Program-made: the position numbers and the translations under genes
DNA from: JBGSYJ01 sp041748075
GTDB taxonomy: Bacteria > Acidobacteriota > Thermoanaerobaculia > Gp7-AA8
Assembly: GCA_041748075.1 (NCBI GenBank)
Contig: JBGTDX010000022.1
Location: 14,027-78,026 of the forward strand
Direction: 5' to 3'
Length of the DNA stretch: 64,000 nt
In this document: positions 1 through 8,210 of the stretch, one piece after another
Position numbering within the stretch: position 1 is the first letter of the stretch
How the letters are laid out: every line of letters starts with the position of its first letter
The notes under the pieces: model-generated
The model's input: only the letters and a program-made list of their open reading frames with translations
Database searches by the model: none
What the model was told of the DNA's origin: nothing

Positions 1-123
1 CAGATCTCCTCGATGGTCGTGCCCGTCGGAGCATGTGGGGACAGATCGCGAAACGAATTCCAGAGTACAGTTGTAATGGTTTGGTTCAGTCAGGATAAGA
101 CGAAATTCATAGAAAGCCAACCC
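1..123. other. Left-edge sequence, no callable gene
   Basis: This lies downstream of the FHA-cytochrome gene on the minus strand. A minus-strand frame is open from about position 66 to the left edge and reads like protein (LWNSFRDLSPHAPTG). No ATG, GTG or TTG start follows the in-frame TGA just upstream of it, so no gene is called. A CTG start, or a gene that continues outside the window, is possible. Confidence 0.3.
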
Positions 124-2487
124 TCAAGGTTCATATCGCAGCTTCGAGACCCCCGAAGCGAGCGTGATCTCGTCGCCGCCCTTGAGTTCAGTCTCGCGTA
201 TCCGGGTGCCGTTGACGAAGGTGCCATTGGTCGATTCCTGATCAATGGCCATCACCTTGCCGTCCTTCAGGCCGATCCAGACATGGCGCCGCGAAACCTC
301 GGTGCTGTCGATCACGACCTCTGCCATCGTCTTGTCCCGCCCGATATAGAAGCCTTCTTCCATTACAGGGAAGCGGTCGCCGGCTCGCAGCCCGCCGATT
401 CCGACGATCTGCCCGTGCCACTGGACCATCATCGTTCCCTCCGGCTCGGGCATCGCGACAGTCCGGCCAGCCGACGGTGGCGGGGCGGATTGAGGTGCCG
501 GTGCGGGCGCGGGAGGCGGAGCAGGAGCGGCCGGGCGTGCAGCAGGGGCCGGCTGATTTTTCAACGGTGGAACGACGGTTCGCGGCCCCGCGGCCGGTGC
601 GGCCGCGTTTGCCGCTTTCTTTTTCTTGCGGCGGATGCTCAGCCAGGCAACAAGAGTCGCTCCTGCGACGAAAGCGAGTAGAGCGATTCCGATCAGAGCG
701 ACAAGCAACCAGATCGGGAGGTTCAGCGTATTGTCGGGTCCCATGACGTTCTCCGGACTTCCTTTCTCCTGGGGCGTCGCTGCGCTGGGCAGGGTTGCTG
801 ACGCAAGATTAATCCCAGCGGCTCGCGAGGTCCACCCCGGGCCGAATCGTGTGGTGAGCTCATGATAGAAGTGACAGGTCGTACAATCGCCCAGCGTCTG
901 CTTGCCCGTCATGCCTTCCGAGCCATGACAGGCAGTGCACTCTTTGATGCCGGGCATTGAAATGTCCGCCGTTACCGCCGACTGAGTCACGTTCAGGTGA
1001 CAATCGACGCACTGGAGCTTGAGACTCTCGCTGAGGTGATCGACGTGGCTGAAGTTCGACATGCCGGCGAACCACTGGCGCGCTGTGATCGGCGGTATGA
1101 CCTTCGCTCCCGCAGAGTCGAGCTCGTGACACTGGATACATCGCACCCGGAGGACGTTCCTCGCGTTCCGCACCGTCGCGCTTCCGATATCGAAGGCTGA
1201 AGGGGGACGCGTCGCGAAGATGCGCAGGACTTCTTCCGGACTCTGATTGAGCAGTTGCGTGTTTCCGCTGTATGCGTTGGCGATGACGCCCGCTACAGTG
1301 CCGAGCTCGAGCCGGTGAGGCACGGGGGGAAAGCGATTGTCGAAGGTCAGCAGATGGCAGCGCGAGCAGGCCGTCTGGTAATCGAAGGGGACGATTTTTC
1401 CGCTGGCCGTATCGACCGTGTGGCAGGAGTCACAGGTGAGCGTTTCCGCTGTGGTGCGCGTTTCTCCGGAAGCGGGAGGGCGCTTGTTGCAGTCACCGAC
1501 CATATGACAGCGATGGTTGAACTTCAGCCTGTTGGGATCTCGCTTGACCTTGGGGTCGGTCTCATCCACGGCGATCAGCTTGTTGTCGAGAAGAAGCCGG
1601 AACTGGGGATGGTCTTTTTCGAACGAGGAGACCTTCATGGCCACGTTCGCGTCCGGATAGCGGCCGGTCAGATCAGAATGACAATCGATGCAGGCTTTCT
1701 GCTGCACGACCCTAAGCCTGGGAATGTCTCGATGCTCGGCATGACAGGAATTACAGGCTCCCAGATCGGCAAACTGAGCCTGGTGGAACGCCTGATTGTG
1801 GCACGCCAGACAGCGGGCGTCCGTGGCGCCGCCGAACGGTTCATGACAGGCTCCACACTCCCCATCGGGAATCATCCGTTCGCCACTCGGCAGGGCCGCT
1901 CCCGCGTGCGCGACCGACAACCCCCCCGGGATGAAGGCATCCTCCCGCCCCATGATGAAGATCATCGCTACCGCAACGGTAGCAATGACAAGAGCGGCAA
2001 TGGAAAGGTTGCGCTTGGACAGAAGACGGTTCTTCAGCTGGTAGGCCTTCTCGTAGTCCACCTTTGATGCCTTGAGCACGGCACCAGCCGGTCCTGCGGG
2101 AGAGGCGGCAACCGCCTCTTCCGGACCTTCGTCCTTAGCGACGCCCGGAGCCGGCTGTTCGGAGATACTCTCGACTCTCAGAAACAGCGGTCGGGTCGGC
2201 TCTGCAATCTGCACGAGGATCTTCAGATTGCCGATCTCGACCTGATCTCCCTTCGACAGGCGGGAGGCTTCGACCGGACGGCCGTTCAGGTACGTTCCGG
2301 TGATGCTTCCCTTGTCGAAAAGCTCATAGCCCTCACCCGACTGTTCGATGTATGCATGCTCGAGTGCGACTGCCGCATTGTCGGAGCGGAGATGGGCGTT
2401 TGTTCCGCGGCCGATCCGCAGAGTCCTTCCCTTGATCTCGCTGAGCGAGATCCGGGGACCGTCAATCCGTTGAATGATGAATGCCAT
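124..2487 (-). CDS. FHA - ten-heme cytochrome c - FHA membrane protein
   Basis: The protein has 787 residues. An FHA-like domain spans residues 1-95 and a membrane segment lies at 161-179. A long region with ten CXXCH heme c sites follows (CGACH, CLACH, CNSCH, CIDCH, CDSCH, CSRCH, CIQCH, CVDCH, CTACH, CTTCH). Then come a second membrane segment, a Pro/Ala-rich linker and a C-terminal FHA domain with GRD, SRRH and TNGTFVNG. Two membrane crossings put the hemes outside and both FHA domains in the cytoplasm. The C-terminal FHA has canonical phosphothreonine-binding residues. The N-terminal one has VALEHAYI where SxxH is expected, so it may be degenerate. It is the last gene of a four-gene operon, 15 bases after the b-heme-like gene. 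Likely role (inference): terminal periplasmic electron carrier whose assembly is controlled by Thr phosphorylation. The domain order is not one I know from a characterised protein. Confidence 0.9.
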   Translation of the reverse strand: MAFIIQRIDGPRISLSEIKGRTLRIGRGTNAHLRSDNAAVALEHAYIEQSGEGYELFDKGSITGTYLNGRPVEASRLSKGDQVEIGNLKILVQIAEPTRPLFLRVESISEQPAPGVAKDEGPEEAVAASPAGPAGAVLKASKVDYEKAYQLKNRLLSKRNLSIAALVIATVAVAMIFIMGREDAFIPGGLSVAHAGAALPSGERMIPDGECGACHEPFGGATDARCLACHNQAFHQAQFADLGACNSCHAEHRDIPRLRVVQQKACIDCHSDLTGRYPDANVAMKVSSFEKDHPQFRLLLDNKLIAVDETDPKVKRDPNRLKFNHRCHMVGDCNKRPPASGETRTTAETLTCDSCHTVDTASGKIVPFDYQTACSRCHLLTFDNRFPPVPHRLELGTVAGVIANAYSGNTQLLNQSPEEVLRIFATRPPSAFDIGSATVRNARNVLRVRCIQCHELDSAGAKVIPPITARQWFAGMSNFSHVDHLSESLKLQCVDCHLNVTQSAVTADISMPGIKECTACHGSEGMTGKQTLGDCTTCHFYHELTTRFGPGWTSRAAGINLASATLPSAATPQEKGSPENVMGPDNTLNLPIWLLVALIGIALLAFVAGATLVAWLSIRRKKKKAANAAAPAAGPRTVVPPLKNQPAPAARPAAPAPPPAPAPAPQSAPPPSAGRTVAMPEPEGTMMVQWHGQIVGIGGLRAGDRFPVMEEGFYIGRDKTMAEVVIDSTEVSRRHVWIGLKDGKVMAIDQESTNGTFVNGTRIRETELKGGDEITLASGVSKLRYEP

Positions 2488-2502
2488 CGTTCCGCGAGCC
2501 CT

Positions 2503-3372
2503 TTACGGCTTCGACTCCCACGGCCAGGGAATCATCACCGACACGTTGCTGTAGTAAAACGCACCCCAGATGTGCGTCACGATCAGGATGAGCATCGCAA
2601 GCGAGAGTGGAAGGTGGAGAAACAGCCAGAAGTCGAGCAGGTTCTTGTAACGCTGCTGGGCAACGAGCCTGATGTGAAGCTCTCTGTGTTGCCGCGAGAG
2701 CACCAGAAGCTGGCGCAGGTCGGCCTGCTCCTCTCTGCCGACGCTGCCGATCTGTTTGGTCCACTCGCCCTGGCTTTTTCGCAGGGCGCTTCCCCGAGCC
2801 CCGGAGAACAGAAGCCGCCATCCGGCGGCCCAGCCAGGCACCGCCTGTTTCATCAGTTCCCGGTAGATCCGCTGGAACGGAGCTGACTTCTCCGAAGCCA
2901 CGCGTGCCATGGAGCGGGCCAGCTGATTGATCTGATCGCTCATCTCTTCGATGGTCAGATTGCTTCCGACCTCAGTGAGCATCCGGGGCACGATCCGGTA
3001 GAGCACCGCGCCCAGCATACCGCTCAGGATCACGGCAATGATCACGACGAAGAGCGAAACGGCGACTCGATCCTTGAACCGGAAGCCCGTATGCGCCAGG
3101 ATCACGAAGACGCTCAGGACCCCGAGATACATGTGCGCCTGAAGCCAGCTCTCGAGCTTTCCCCATCGCGTCCTGTGCCACCGTTTGCGCATACCGAAAA
3201 AAACGAGGATCAGCATGAGCGCGAGCGCAATGAAGCCGTAGATCAGGCCCATGAGCGAACCACCGTGAGGATAGGGCTCGCTCTGAATGTACCGCCAGTA
3301 CGAAACAATCAACGCAATGAACAGCGCAAGGCTTAGCAGCTGCCAGCGCAGGCTGTACCGCTTCAATGGCAC
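2503..3372 (-). CDS. Cytochrome b-like integral membrane protein
   Basis: The protein has 289 residues. There are hydrophobic segments near 10-25, 40-60, 80-95 and 105-130, and again near the C-terminus. Two helices each carry a His-X13-His pair (HMYLGVLSVFVILAH and HLPLSLAMLILIVTH). This spacing is known for bis-His heme b ligation in cytochromes b, so two stacked b hemes are likely. A soluble, helical, Arg-rich stretch lies between the two parts. The start is GTG; it overlaps the upstream oxidoreductase stop by one base (TAGTG), indicating translational coupling. Likely role (inference): carries electrons from the cytoplasmic FAD/Fe-S protein across the membrane to the ten-heme cytochrome. 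No close named family was recognised. Confidence 0.8.
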   Translation of the reverse strand: MPLKRYSLRWQLLSLALFIALIVSYWRYIQSEPYPHGGSLMGLIYGFIALALMLILVFFGMRKRWHRTRWGKLESWLQAHMYLGVLSVFVILAHTGFRFKDRVAVSLFVVIIAVILSGMLGAVLYRIVPRMLTEVGSNLTIEEMSDQINQLARSMARVASEKSAPFQRIYRELMKQAVPGWAAGWRLLFSGARGSALRKSQGEWTKQIGSVGREEQADLRQLLVLSRQHRELHIRLVAQQRYKNLLDFWLFLHLPLSLAMLILIVTHIWGAFYYSNVSVMIPWPWESKP

Positions 3373-5756
3373 TATTCCTGCCCTCCGCCGACCACGAGCT
3401 CTTCGAGCGTGCTTCTGTACTCCTCAGGAGTGACTCGAATCGCGGCGCCGGTCGGGCAGCTGCGGACGCACGCCGGACCGCCCTTGATCTCACGACAGAG
3501 GTCGCACTTGACCGCCAGGGTTCGCTCGAACTCTTCCTCCGGTTCCTCATCGGCAAACAGCGAAACCAGCCAGCTCCACACCCCGCTCTTCTTTTCCGGA
3601 TGCACCATGAAGATGTTGTCGTAGGGACAATTCTTCTCGCAGTTCCCGCAACCGATGCAGTTGCTCTTGATGTAGACCTCGCCGCGCGGGTCGCGAACCA
3701 GCGCATCAGGGGGACAATCGAGCATGCACATGGGGTTCTCGCACTGCCAGCAGGAGTTCGGCGCGAGAAGATTGTAAATATGGATGCCCGTCAGCGAGAG
3801 CCGCGCCTGACCATCTTCATGCACAGATTCGCAGGCACGGATACAGTTGTTGCAGCGCACGCACTTGTGGTCGTCGATCATGAGCGAGTGCGTGCCCATG
3901 ACGACTTCCTCCCGGATCAGATCTTCGAGAATGTTCCCCGCGTCCGGCGTCGCCTCGGCGATCAGTGAACCGATGCGCCGCTCTTCCAGCTTCTGGAGCG
4001 GCTTTTCCCTCAGGTGAGGATACCGTGCCAGAAACTGGTCGAAATCGCGCTTCGAGAGCCGGATCAGCTCAGAAGGAAAAATCGTCGTGACGGTCGCTGT
4101 TCGCGGTGCGTCCGACAACAGCGCGCTTTCACCGAAGAAGTTGCCGGAGACCAGATACGACAGAACGATCTCCTTCTCACCCGATGTCCGGGAGATCTTC
4201 ACCATCCCATTGCGGATCAGGTAGAACGCGTCGCCCGGCTCGCCCTCCCGAAAAACGATCTCCTCCTTGCCCAGGCTCTTGACCGTTGCTTTCGAGATCA
4301 ACTCTCCCAGAACTGCACCCGGCACGTCAGGGAACAGATATCCCTGCACGGCTCGGATCAGGAATGCCTGATCGATCAGCATGTCGACTTTAGGCGCAGT
4401 GCGAATCAGTTTGAGCATCGCCTTGCGGGGAATCTCGATGATTCGCGTGGGACCTATTGCGATCACCGAGGCATTTCTTCGACGTCCCGAGATGAGGCTC
4501 ATCTCACCGAAGAAGTTGCCTGCAGTCAGCTCGGCGACGATGCGTTCGGGGGCGTGGTCGGGCTTGGCGCGAACCTCCACGCGACCCGACGCGATGATCA
4601 TGAACTCGTTCGTGTAATCGTTCTGCCGGATGATCAGCTCGCGATCGTTGTACTCGCGCACCGTAGTCGCGAGAAGCATCTCGCGAAGCTGCTCTTCGCT
4701 CGCGGCGCCGAGGATGGGGATTCTGTCGCGGAGAAGCCCGATGCGCTCGTAGACCGTCCCTTCGAGAAACGGAAGCTTGCTTTTGAGCACCGCTTCGTCG
4801 GCCGGTTCGCACTCGCGACCCATCAATCGCTCGACGACTTCGAAGCCCTGGTTCATTCCGAGCTTGATCAGATCGCGGCCACTCGCCGCACCGATCAGAT
4901 ATAAGCCGGGAACGGTCGTCTCGTAGTACTGGTTGAGAATGGGCTGCGCGTCCGGCCCTTCACCGTTGTATTTGATGCCGCACTTCTCGAAAAACTTCCT
5001 CGGAGGATCGGCTCCGAGCTTGAGAAAAATCATGTCGGCGGGAACCCGCACCACATCTCCTCGCACATTGAGATCGACGAACCCTTCCTCGATGTGCTTG
5101 AGAGTCGTGCTGTAGTAGATCGTCATGCTGCCGTTCGCAGCACGGCTGACCGCTTCGCGGATCAGCACGTCTTTCGCGCGGACAATTTCCGCCGAACGGA
5201 CGATCAGACTCACCCGGTTGGTATCTGCGAGTGCCAGCGCAATCTCGAGCGCCGAGTCGCCGGCACCCACCACCAGAATATCCTGGTCCGCATGATCGGA
5301 TGGATCGACAAGCCTGTACTGAACGTGCGGAAGATCTTCTCCCTCAACCCGCGGCTTCCGCTGCGAGCCCTGAGTACCCATCCCGAGGATCACATTGCTC
5401 CCGCGGTACTCTGAGCTCGGAGTGCGTACCACGAACCCGTCCGCCTCCCGGATCACCTCTTTGACTTCCTGATTCAGGTGAACGTTCAGGCCCCGGCTGG
5501 CGACGTGCTCGTCCCAGGCGCCGAGAATCGACTCGCGCGAGCCGGCCTCGAACGGAAGATCTCCTCTCTGCGGGATGAGGGTCGGCTCCGCCATGACGTA
5601 CTTGCGAGCCTGATAGCTGTAGATCGTGTCCGATACGTGGTCAACCCGTTCCAGAACTACATAACGGAGACCGCTCTCCTGAGCCCGGGATGCCGAGCTC
5701 AGTCCTGCCGGGCCGGAGCCCACAATAATCAGATCGTAACGTTCCTGTGTATTCAT
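3372..5756 (-). CDS. FAD oxidoreductase fused to two cNMP-binding domains and a 4Fe-4S ferredoxin module
   Basis: The protein has 794 residues. Residues 1-315 are a thioredoxin-reductase/YpdA-like flavoprotein with GSGPAG near the N-terminus and a second dinucleotide fold VVGAGDSALE. There is no CxxC redox pair, so it is not a true thioredoxin reductase. Two cyclic-nucleotide-binding domains follow (about 345-450 and 475-585). They contain GNFFGEMSLISGRRRNASV and GNFFGESALLSDAPRTATV; the second keeps the Glu and Arg of the phosphate-binding cassette. The C-terminus is a HycB/DmsB-like ferredoxin with four Cys groups (CVRCNNCIRAC, CWQCENPMC, CIGCGNCEKNC, CDLC plus CVRSCPTGA), enough for four cubane clusters. 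Likely role: an electron-input subunit using NAD(P)H or another donor, gated by cAMP or cGMP. It is the second gene of the FHA operon, 21 bases after the DUF4388-FHA gene. Confidence 0.9.
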   Translation of the reverse strand: MNTQERYDLIIVGSGPAGLSSASRAQESGLRYVVLERVDHVSDTIYSYQARKYVMAEPTLIPQRGDLPFEAGSRESILGAWDEHVASRGLNVHLNQEVKEVIREADGFVVRTPSSEYRGSNVILGMGTQGSQRKPRVEGEDLPHVQYRLVDPSDHADQDILVVGAGDSALEIALALADTNRVSLIVRSAEIVRAKDVLIREAVSRAANGSMTIYYSTTLKHIEEGFVDLNVRGDVVRVPADMIFLKLGADPPRKFFEKCGIKYNGEGPDAQPILNQYYETTVPGLYLIGAASGRDLIKLGMNQGFEVVERLMGRECEPADEAVLKSKLPFLEGTVYERIGLLRDRIPILGAASEEQLREMLLATTVREYNDRELIIRQNDYTNEFMIIASGRVEVRAKPDHAPERIVAELTAGNFFGEMSLISGRRRNASVIAIGPTRIIEIPRKAMLKLIRTAPKVDMLIDQAFLIRAVQGYLFPDVPGAVLGELISKATVKSLGKEEIVFREGEPGDAFYLIRNGMVKISRTSGEKEIVLSYLVSGNFFGESALLSDAPRTATVTTIFPSELIRLSKRDFDQFLARYPHLREKPLQKLEERRIGSLIAEATPDAGNILEDLIREEVVMGTHSLMIDDHKCVRCNNCIRACESVHEDGQARLSLTGIHIYNLLAPNSCWQCENPMCMLDCPPDALVRDPRGEVYIKSNCIGCGNCEKNCPYDNIFMVHPEKKSGVWSWLVSLFADEEPEEEFERTLAVKCDLCREIKGGPACVRSCPTGAAIRVTPEEYRSTLEELVVGGGQE

Positions 5757-5777
5757 AACCGGGGGTGAGGTCCTATA

Positions 5778-7046
5778 TCACTGCGTGGGAAGTTTAGTCA
5801 TTACTGTGGCACTCGGCTCGAGCTCGGCGGCGACGCTGAACGTCAAGTACACCGTTCCGAGTCGAATGCGATCATTGTTTTTGAGCAGGGCCGTTTCTAT
5901 ACGATCGCCGTTCACGAACGTGCCATTACGGCTTTTCAGATCTTCAATTTGATATCCCGTCGGAGTGCGGTCGACCCTGGCGTGCGTGCTCGAGATGCTT
6001 CCATGGACGATTCGAACGATGTTTTCCTCGCCGCGGCCGATCGAAGTCTGGTCGTCGAGAAGAGGGAAAGAAGTCTTGGAGTCATCGTCCAGCGTCAAAA
6101 CTGCGAACGGCAACTCCTCGCCTTCCGCCATGTCATCCCGATCCTCGGCCTCGAGAGGCATATCGAGCGCCGTGGGATCGATCCGGCGGTACGGAATGTC
6201 GGGCGTGGTGACATTGATGGAAGGGGGCTCCATAGGCTGGGAGGGCGGCTGAGCTGCCGGAACGGGCTCGGGCACTTCCGCGTGTCGAGGTTCCTCTTGC
6301 GCGGCGAGTGCGGGCGACTCCGGCTCGGCCAGGGGTTCCGCAGCAACTGGGGGCGCGTCTTCCGTACCGGCCGGCGCTACTTCGATGAAACCCCGGACTC
6401 GAAGCCGGTGAATCAACCGCGAAGTTTCCTGCTCATCGCCTTCGATCTCGCCAAACGCGCTTCCATGTCCGATTGCGAGGAGCAGCCTCAGCTCCTCGGC
6501 TGACAATGTCATGCTCGGTGGAAAGGCCCGAGGCATCACGATGAATCGCGTACCCGCGGCTGGTTTCATCGAGGTGGCCGCTTCCGCACTTCGACGTGCG
6601 GCTTCCTTCTCGGCGCCATCGAGATCGAGCTCGAACAACCCCAGGCCCGCCGGCATGGTCTGCTCATCCGTCCAGCGGAACTGGCCATACTCCCAGCTCA
6701 ACGCGTCGATCAGAATCTCCGTGGCCTGAAGGCGACCGAAGTTCCGCAATTCCTCGGCCGAGAACTGCTCGCTGTTCTCGAGCGGGCCACCCGAAGCCCG
6801 CATAGCTGCCTGAAGTTTCGCTCCGTCGGCCTCTGAGATCACCTCACGCCGGACGAGAAGAGCCGGCAGCTGAAAATCAGGATCGTCGCAGCGCATGGCA
6901 AACCGGGGACCGGAGCGAAGATGCAACTCGGCTGAGCGTTCCGGCCCTCCAATCCTGACCAGACCTTCCCTGCCGTTTTCGGTGAGCAGCCGAATTACGG
7001 AAGACAGGGGAAGCCCTTCGAGAGACCCTTCGAGAAATGCATTCAT
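5778..7046 (-). CDS. DUF4388 (PATAN) and FHA domain protein
   Basis: The protein has 422 residues. It opens with a DUF4388/PATAN-type domain (about 4-150, starting FLEGSLEGLPLSSVIRLL), a family common in two-component and gliding-type signalling proteins. A helical stretch (about 185-230) and an acidic/proline linker follow. A C-terminal FHA domain (about 320-410) has IGRGEEN, SSTHARV and SRNGTFVNG, so the phosphothreonine pocket looks intact. It is soluble, with no membrane segment. It is the first gene of the operon, behind a good sigma70-type promoter with a short leader of about 30 bases. Likely role: a cytoplasmic adaptor that binds phosphorylated partners and feeds the signal to the redox proteins encoded downstream. 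Confidence 0.88.
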   Translation of the reverse strand: MNAFLEGSLEGLPLSSVIRLLTENGREGLVRIGGPERSAELHLRSGPRFAMRCDDPDFQLPALLVRREVISEADGAKLQAAMRASGGPLENSEQFSAEELRNFGRLQATEILIDALSWEYGQFRWTDEQTMPAGLGLFELDLDGAEKEAARRSAEAATSMKPAAGTRFIVMPRAFPPSMTLSAEELRLLLAIGHGSAFGEIEGDEQETSRLIHRLRVRGFIEVAPAGTEDAPPVAAEPLAEPESPALAAQEEPRHAEVPEPVPAAQPPSQPMEPPSINVTTPDIPYRRIDPTALDMPLEAEDRDDMAEGEELPFAVLTLDDDSKTSFPLLDDQTSIGRGEENIVRIVHGSISSTHARVDRTPTGYQIEDLKSRNGTFVNGDRIETALLKNNDRIRLGTVYLTFSVAAELEPSATVMTKLPTQ

Positions 7047-7082
7047 GATGTCCGCCGAACCTGAGTGATTTGGATGCCGGAG

Positions 7083-7111
7083 ATCTTAACGGCAAAACGA
7101 GACTGGAACAA
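7083..7111 (-). promoter_or_regulatory. Sigma70-type promoter of the FHA redox operon
   Basis: On the minus strand, TTGTTC (7111-7106) is followed by exactly 17 bases and TAAGAT (7088-7083). The predicted transcript starts near 7076, about 30 bases before the ATG at 7046. Fit and position are both good; there is no experimental support. Confidence 0.6.
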
Positions 7112-7171
7112 CCCCATTCAGGAATTGTCAGTCCAGGCCATGTTCGAGGACATCGCGCCGCGGCTGATTCG

Positions 7172-7687
7172 TCATCGCGCCCGGAAGAACTTCAGCACGT
7201 GCTCGCGCGTTCCCTCTTTGTTATTCAGCGCGAGATACATCGTCATCGCATCTTCGCCGTCCCGACGGATCGCCAGACCGCTGAAATGATGAACCCCTTC
7301 GATCACTCCGATCCAGCGGAACTTCACGAAGTCGTTGCGCTCCTCCCAGCCGGTCATGTCGGGGTTCACGTGCTTGAGGCGCATCGCCATCTCGCCGTCG
7401 AATACGCCGAGGGAAATGATCTCGTAGAAGACCGGCTCGCCGTCCTTGACGAGGCGGAACATCCCCACCATCTTCCCGCCCGCCGGCGCCGTCCAGACCT
7501 CCTCGAGCGTGCCGCCAAGCCCCTCACCTTTCCAGTGGCCTTCGAGCCATGCGAGATCGGCGATCGTTCCTGAACCGGCTTGCGCGTCCGGAGCAAGCCG
7601 GAGCGTGTGCTCCGTGAGTTTTTCCTGCGCGGCGGCCGGGCTCGCGAAGGTCATGGCCAGGATTACCAGGGCAGCAGCTGTTCTCAT
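7172..7687 (-). CDS. DUF6265-type secreted protein
   Basis: The protein has 171 residues. An N-terminal signal peptide (about 1-20, ending SPAAA) precedes a single domain that matches DUF6265: LAWLEGHWKGEGLGGTLEEVW, followed by GGKMVGMFRL and a lipocalin-like beta-strand pattern. Members are small, mostly extracytoplasmic proteins of unknown function. The ATG start has a strong AGGGGG ribosome site. It stands alone between the FHA operon and the toxin-antitoxin pair. The family call is by sequence pattern; no function can be given. Confidence 0.75.
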   Translation of the reverse strand: MRTAAALVILAMTFASPAAAQEKLTEHTLRLAPDAQAGSGTIADLAWLEGHWKGEGLGGTLEEVWTAPAGGKMVGMFRLVKDGEPVFYEIISLGVFDGEMAMRLKHVNPDMTGWEERNDFVKFRWIGVIEGVHHFSGLAIRRDGEDAMTMYLALNNKEGTREHVLKFFRAR

Positions 7688-7807
7688 CGTTTCATCCCCC
7701 TCGGAAGAATGACGCAGAAGGCTCCGGAAATCGACAGTTGCGGAGGATTTGGCGGCGCGGCACAGTCACAGACAGAAAACCGGGACGCTCAGGGGAAATT
7801 GGGAAAT

Positions 7808-7838
7808 TTGGCAAAGATGTGCCACAGTTGAATAGAAT
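7808..7838 (+). promoter_or_regulatory. Possible promoter of the phd-zeta pair
   Basis: TTGGCA (7808-7813) is followed by TAGAAT (7833-7838) with a spacer of 19, which is longer than ideal. The spacer holds the small palindrome TGTGCCACA, a possible operator for the autoregulatory antitoxin. GGGAGG lies just before the ATG at 7851. Confidence 0.35.
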
Positions 7839-7850
7839 GGGAGGAACCGA

Positions 7851-8210
7851 ATGCCTCTACGGACGCTGAAGGAACTCGAGAAACTGGCCGGTACGCAAAA
7901 CCGGCGACCGGCCTCCGATGTGAAGTCCCACTGGCGGGAGATCGTCGAGGATGTCAGAGAGTATGGGGAAGTGATCGTCACCAACTACAACCGGCCGGAA
8001 GTCGTCATCGTGTCAATCGATCGTTATGCGAAGCTGCGGCGCGATGCGGTGGCAAACGATCCGCTCACTGCGCTGAGGGCCGAGTTCGATCACGAACTGG
8101 CGGCGCTCGGAGAACCCGACGCTGCGTCCAAGCTTCGCCGGATCTTTTCATCATCCCCCGCTCAGATTGCAAAGGCGGCCAACGCGTCCGTTTCGCGCCG
8201 CAAAGGCTGA
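7851..8210 (+). CDS. Phd/YefM-type antitoxin
   Basis: The protein has 119 residues. Residues 20-70 match the Phd/YefM DNA-binding fold: ASDVKSHWREIVEDV, then EVIVTNYNRPEVVIVSIDRYAKL. The C-terminal half (FDHELAALGEPDAASKLRR) would be the toxin-binding tail. It is the first gene of a pair: its TGA overlaps the ATG of the kinase gene by one base (TGATG), the usual coupling in toxin-antitoxin operons. It should bind and neutralise the downstream toxin and repress its own promoter. A strong GGGAGG ribosome site precedes the start. Confidence 0.8.
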   Translation: MPLRTLKELEKLAGTQNRRPASDVKSHWREIVEDVREYGEVIVTNYNRPEVVIVSIDRYAKLRRDAVANDPLTALRAEFDHELAALGEPDAASKLRRIFSSSPAQIAKAANASVSRRKG

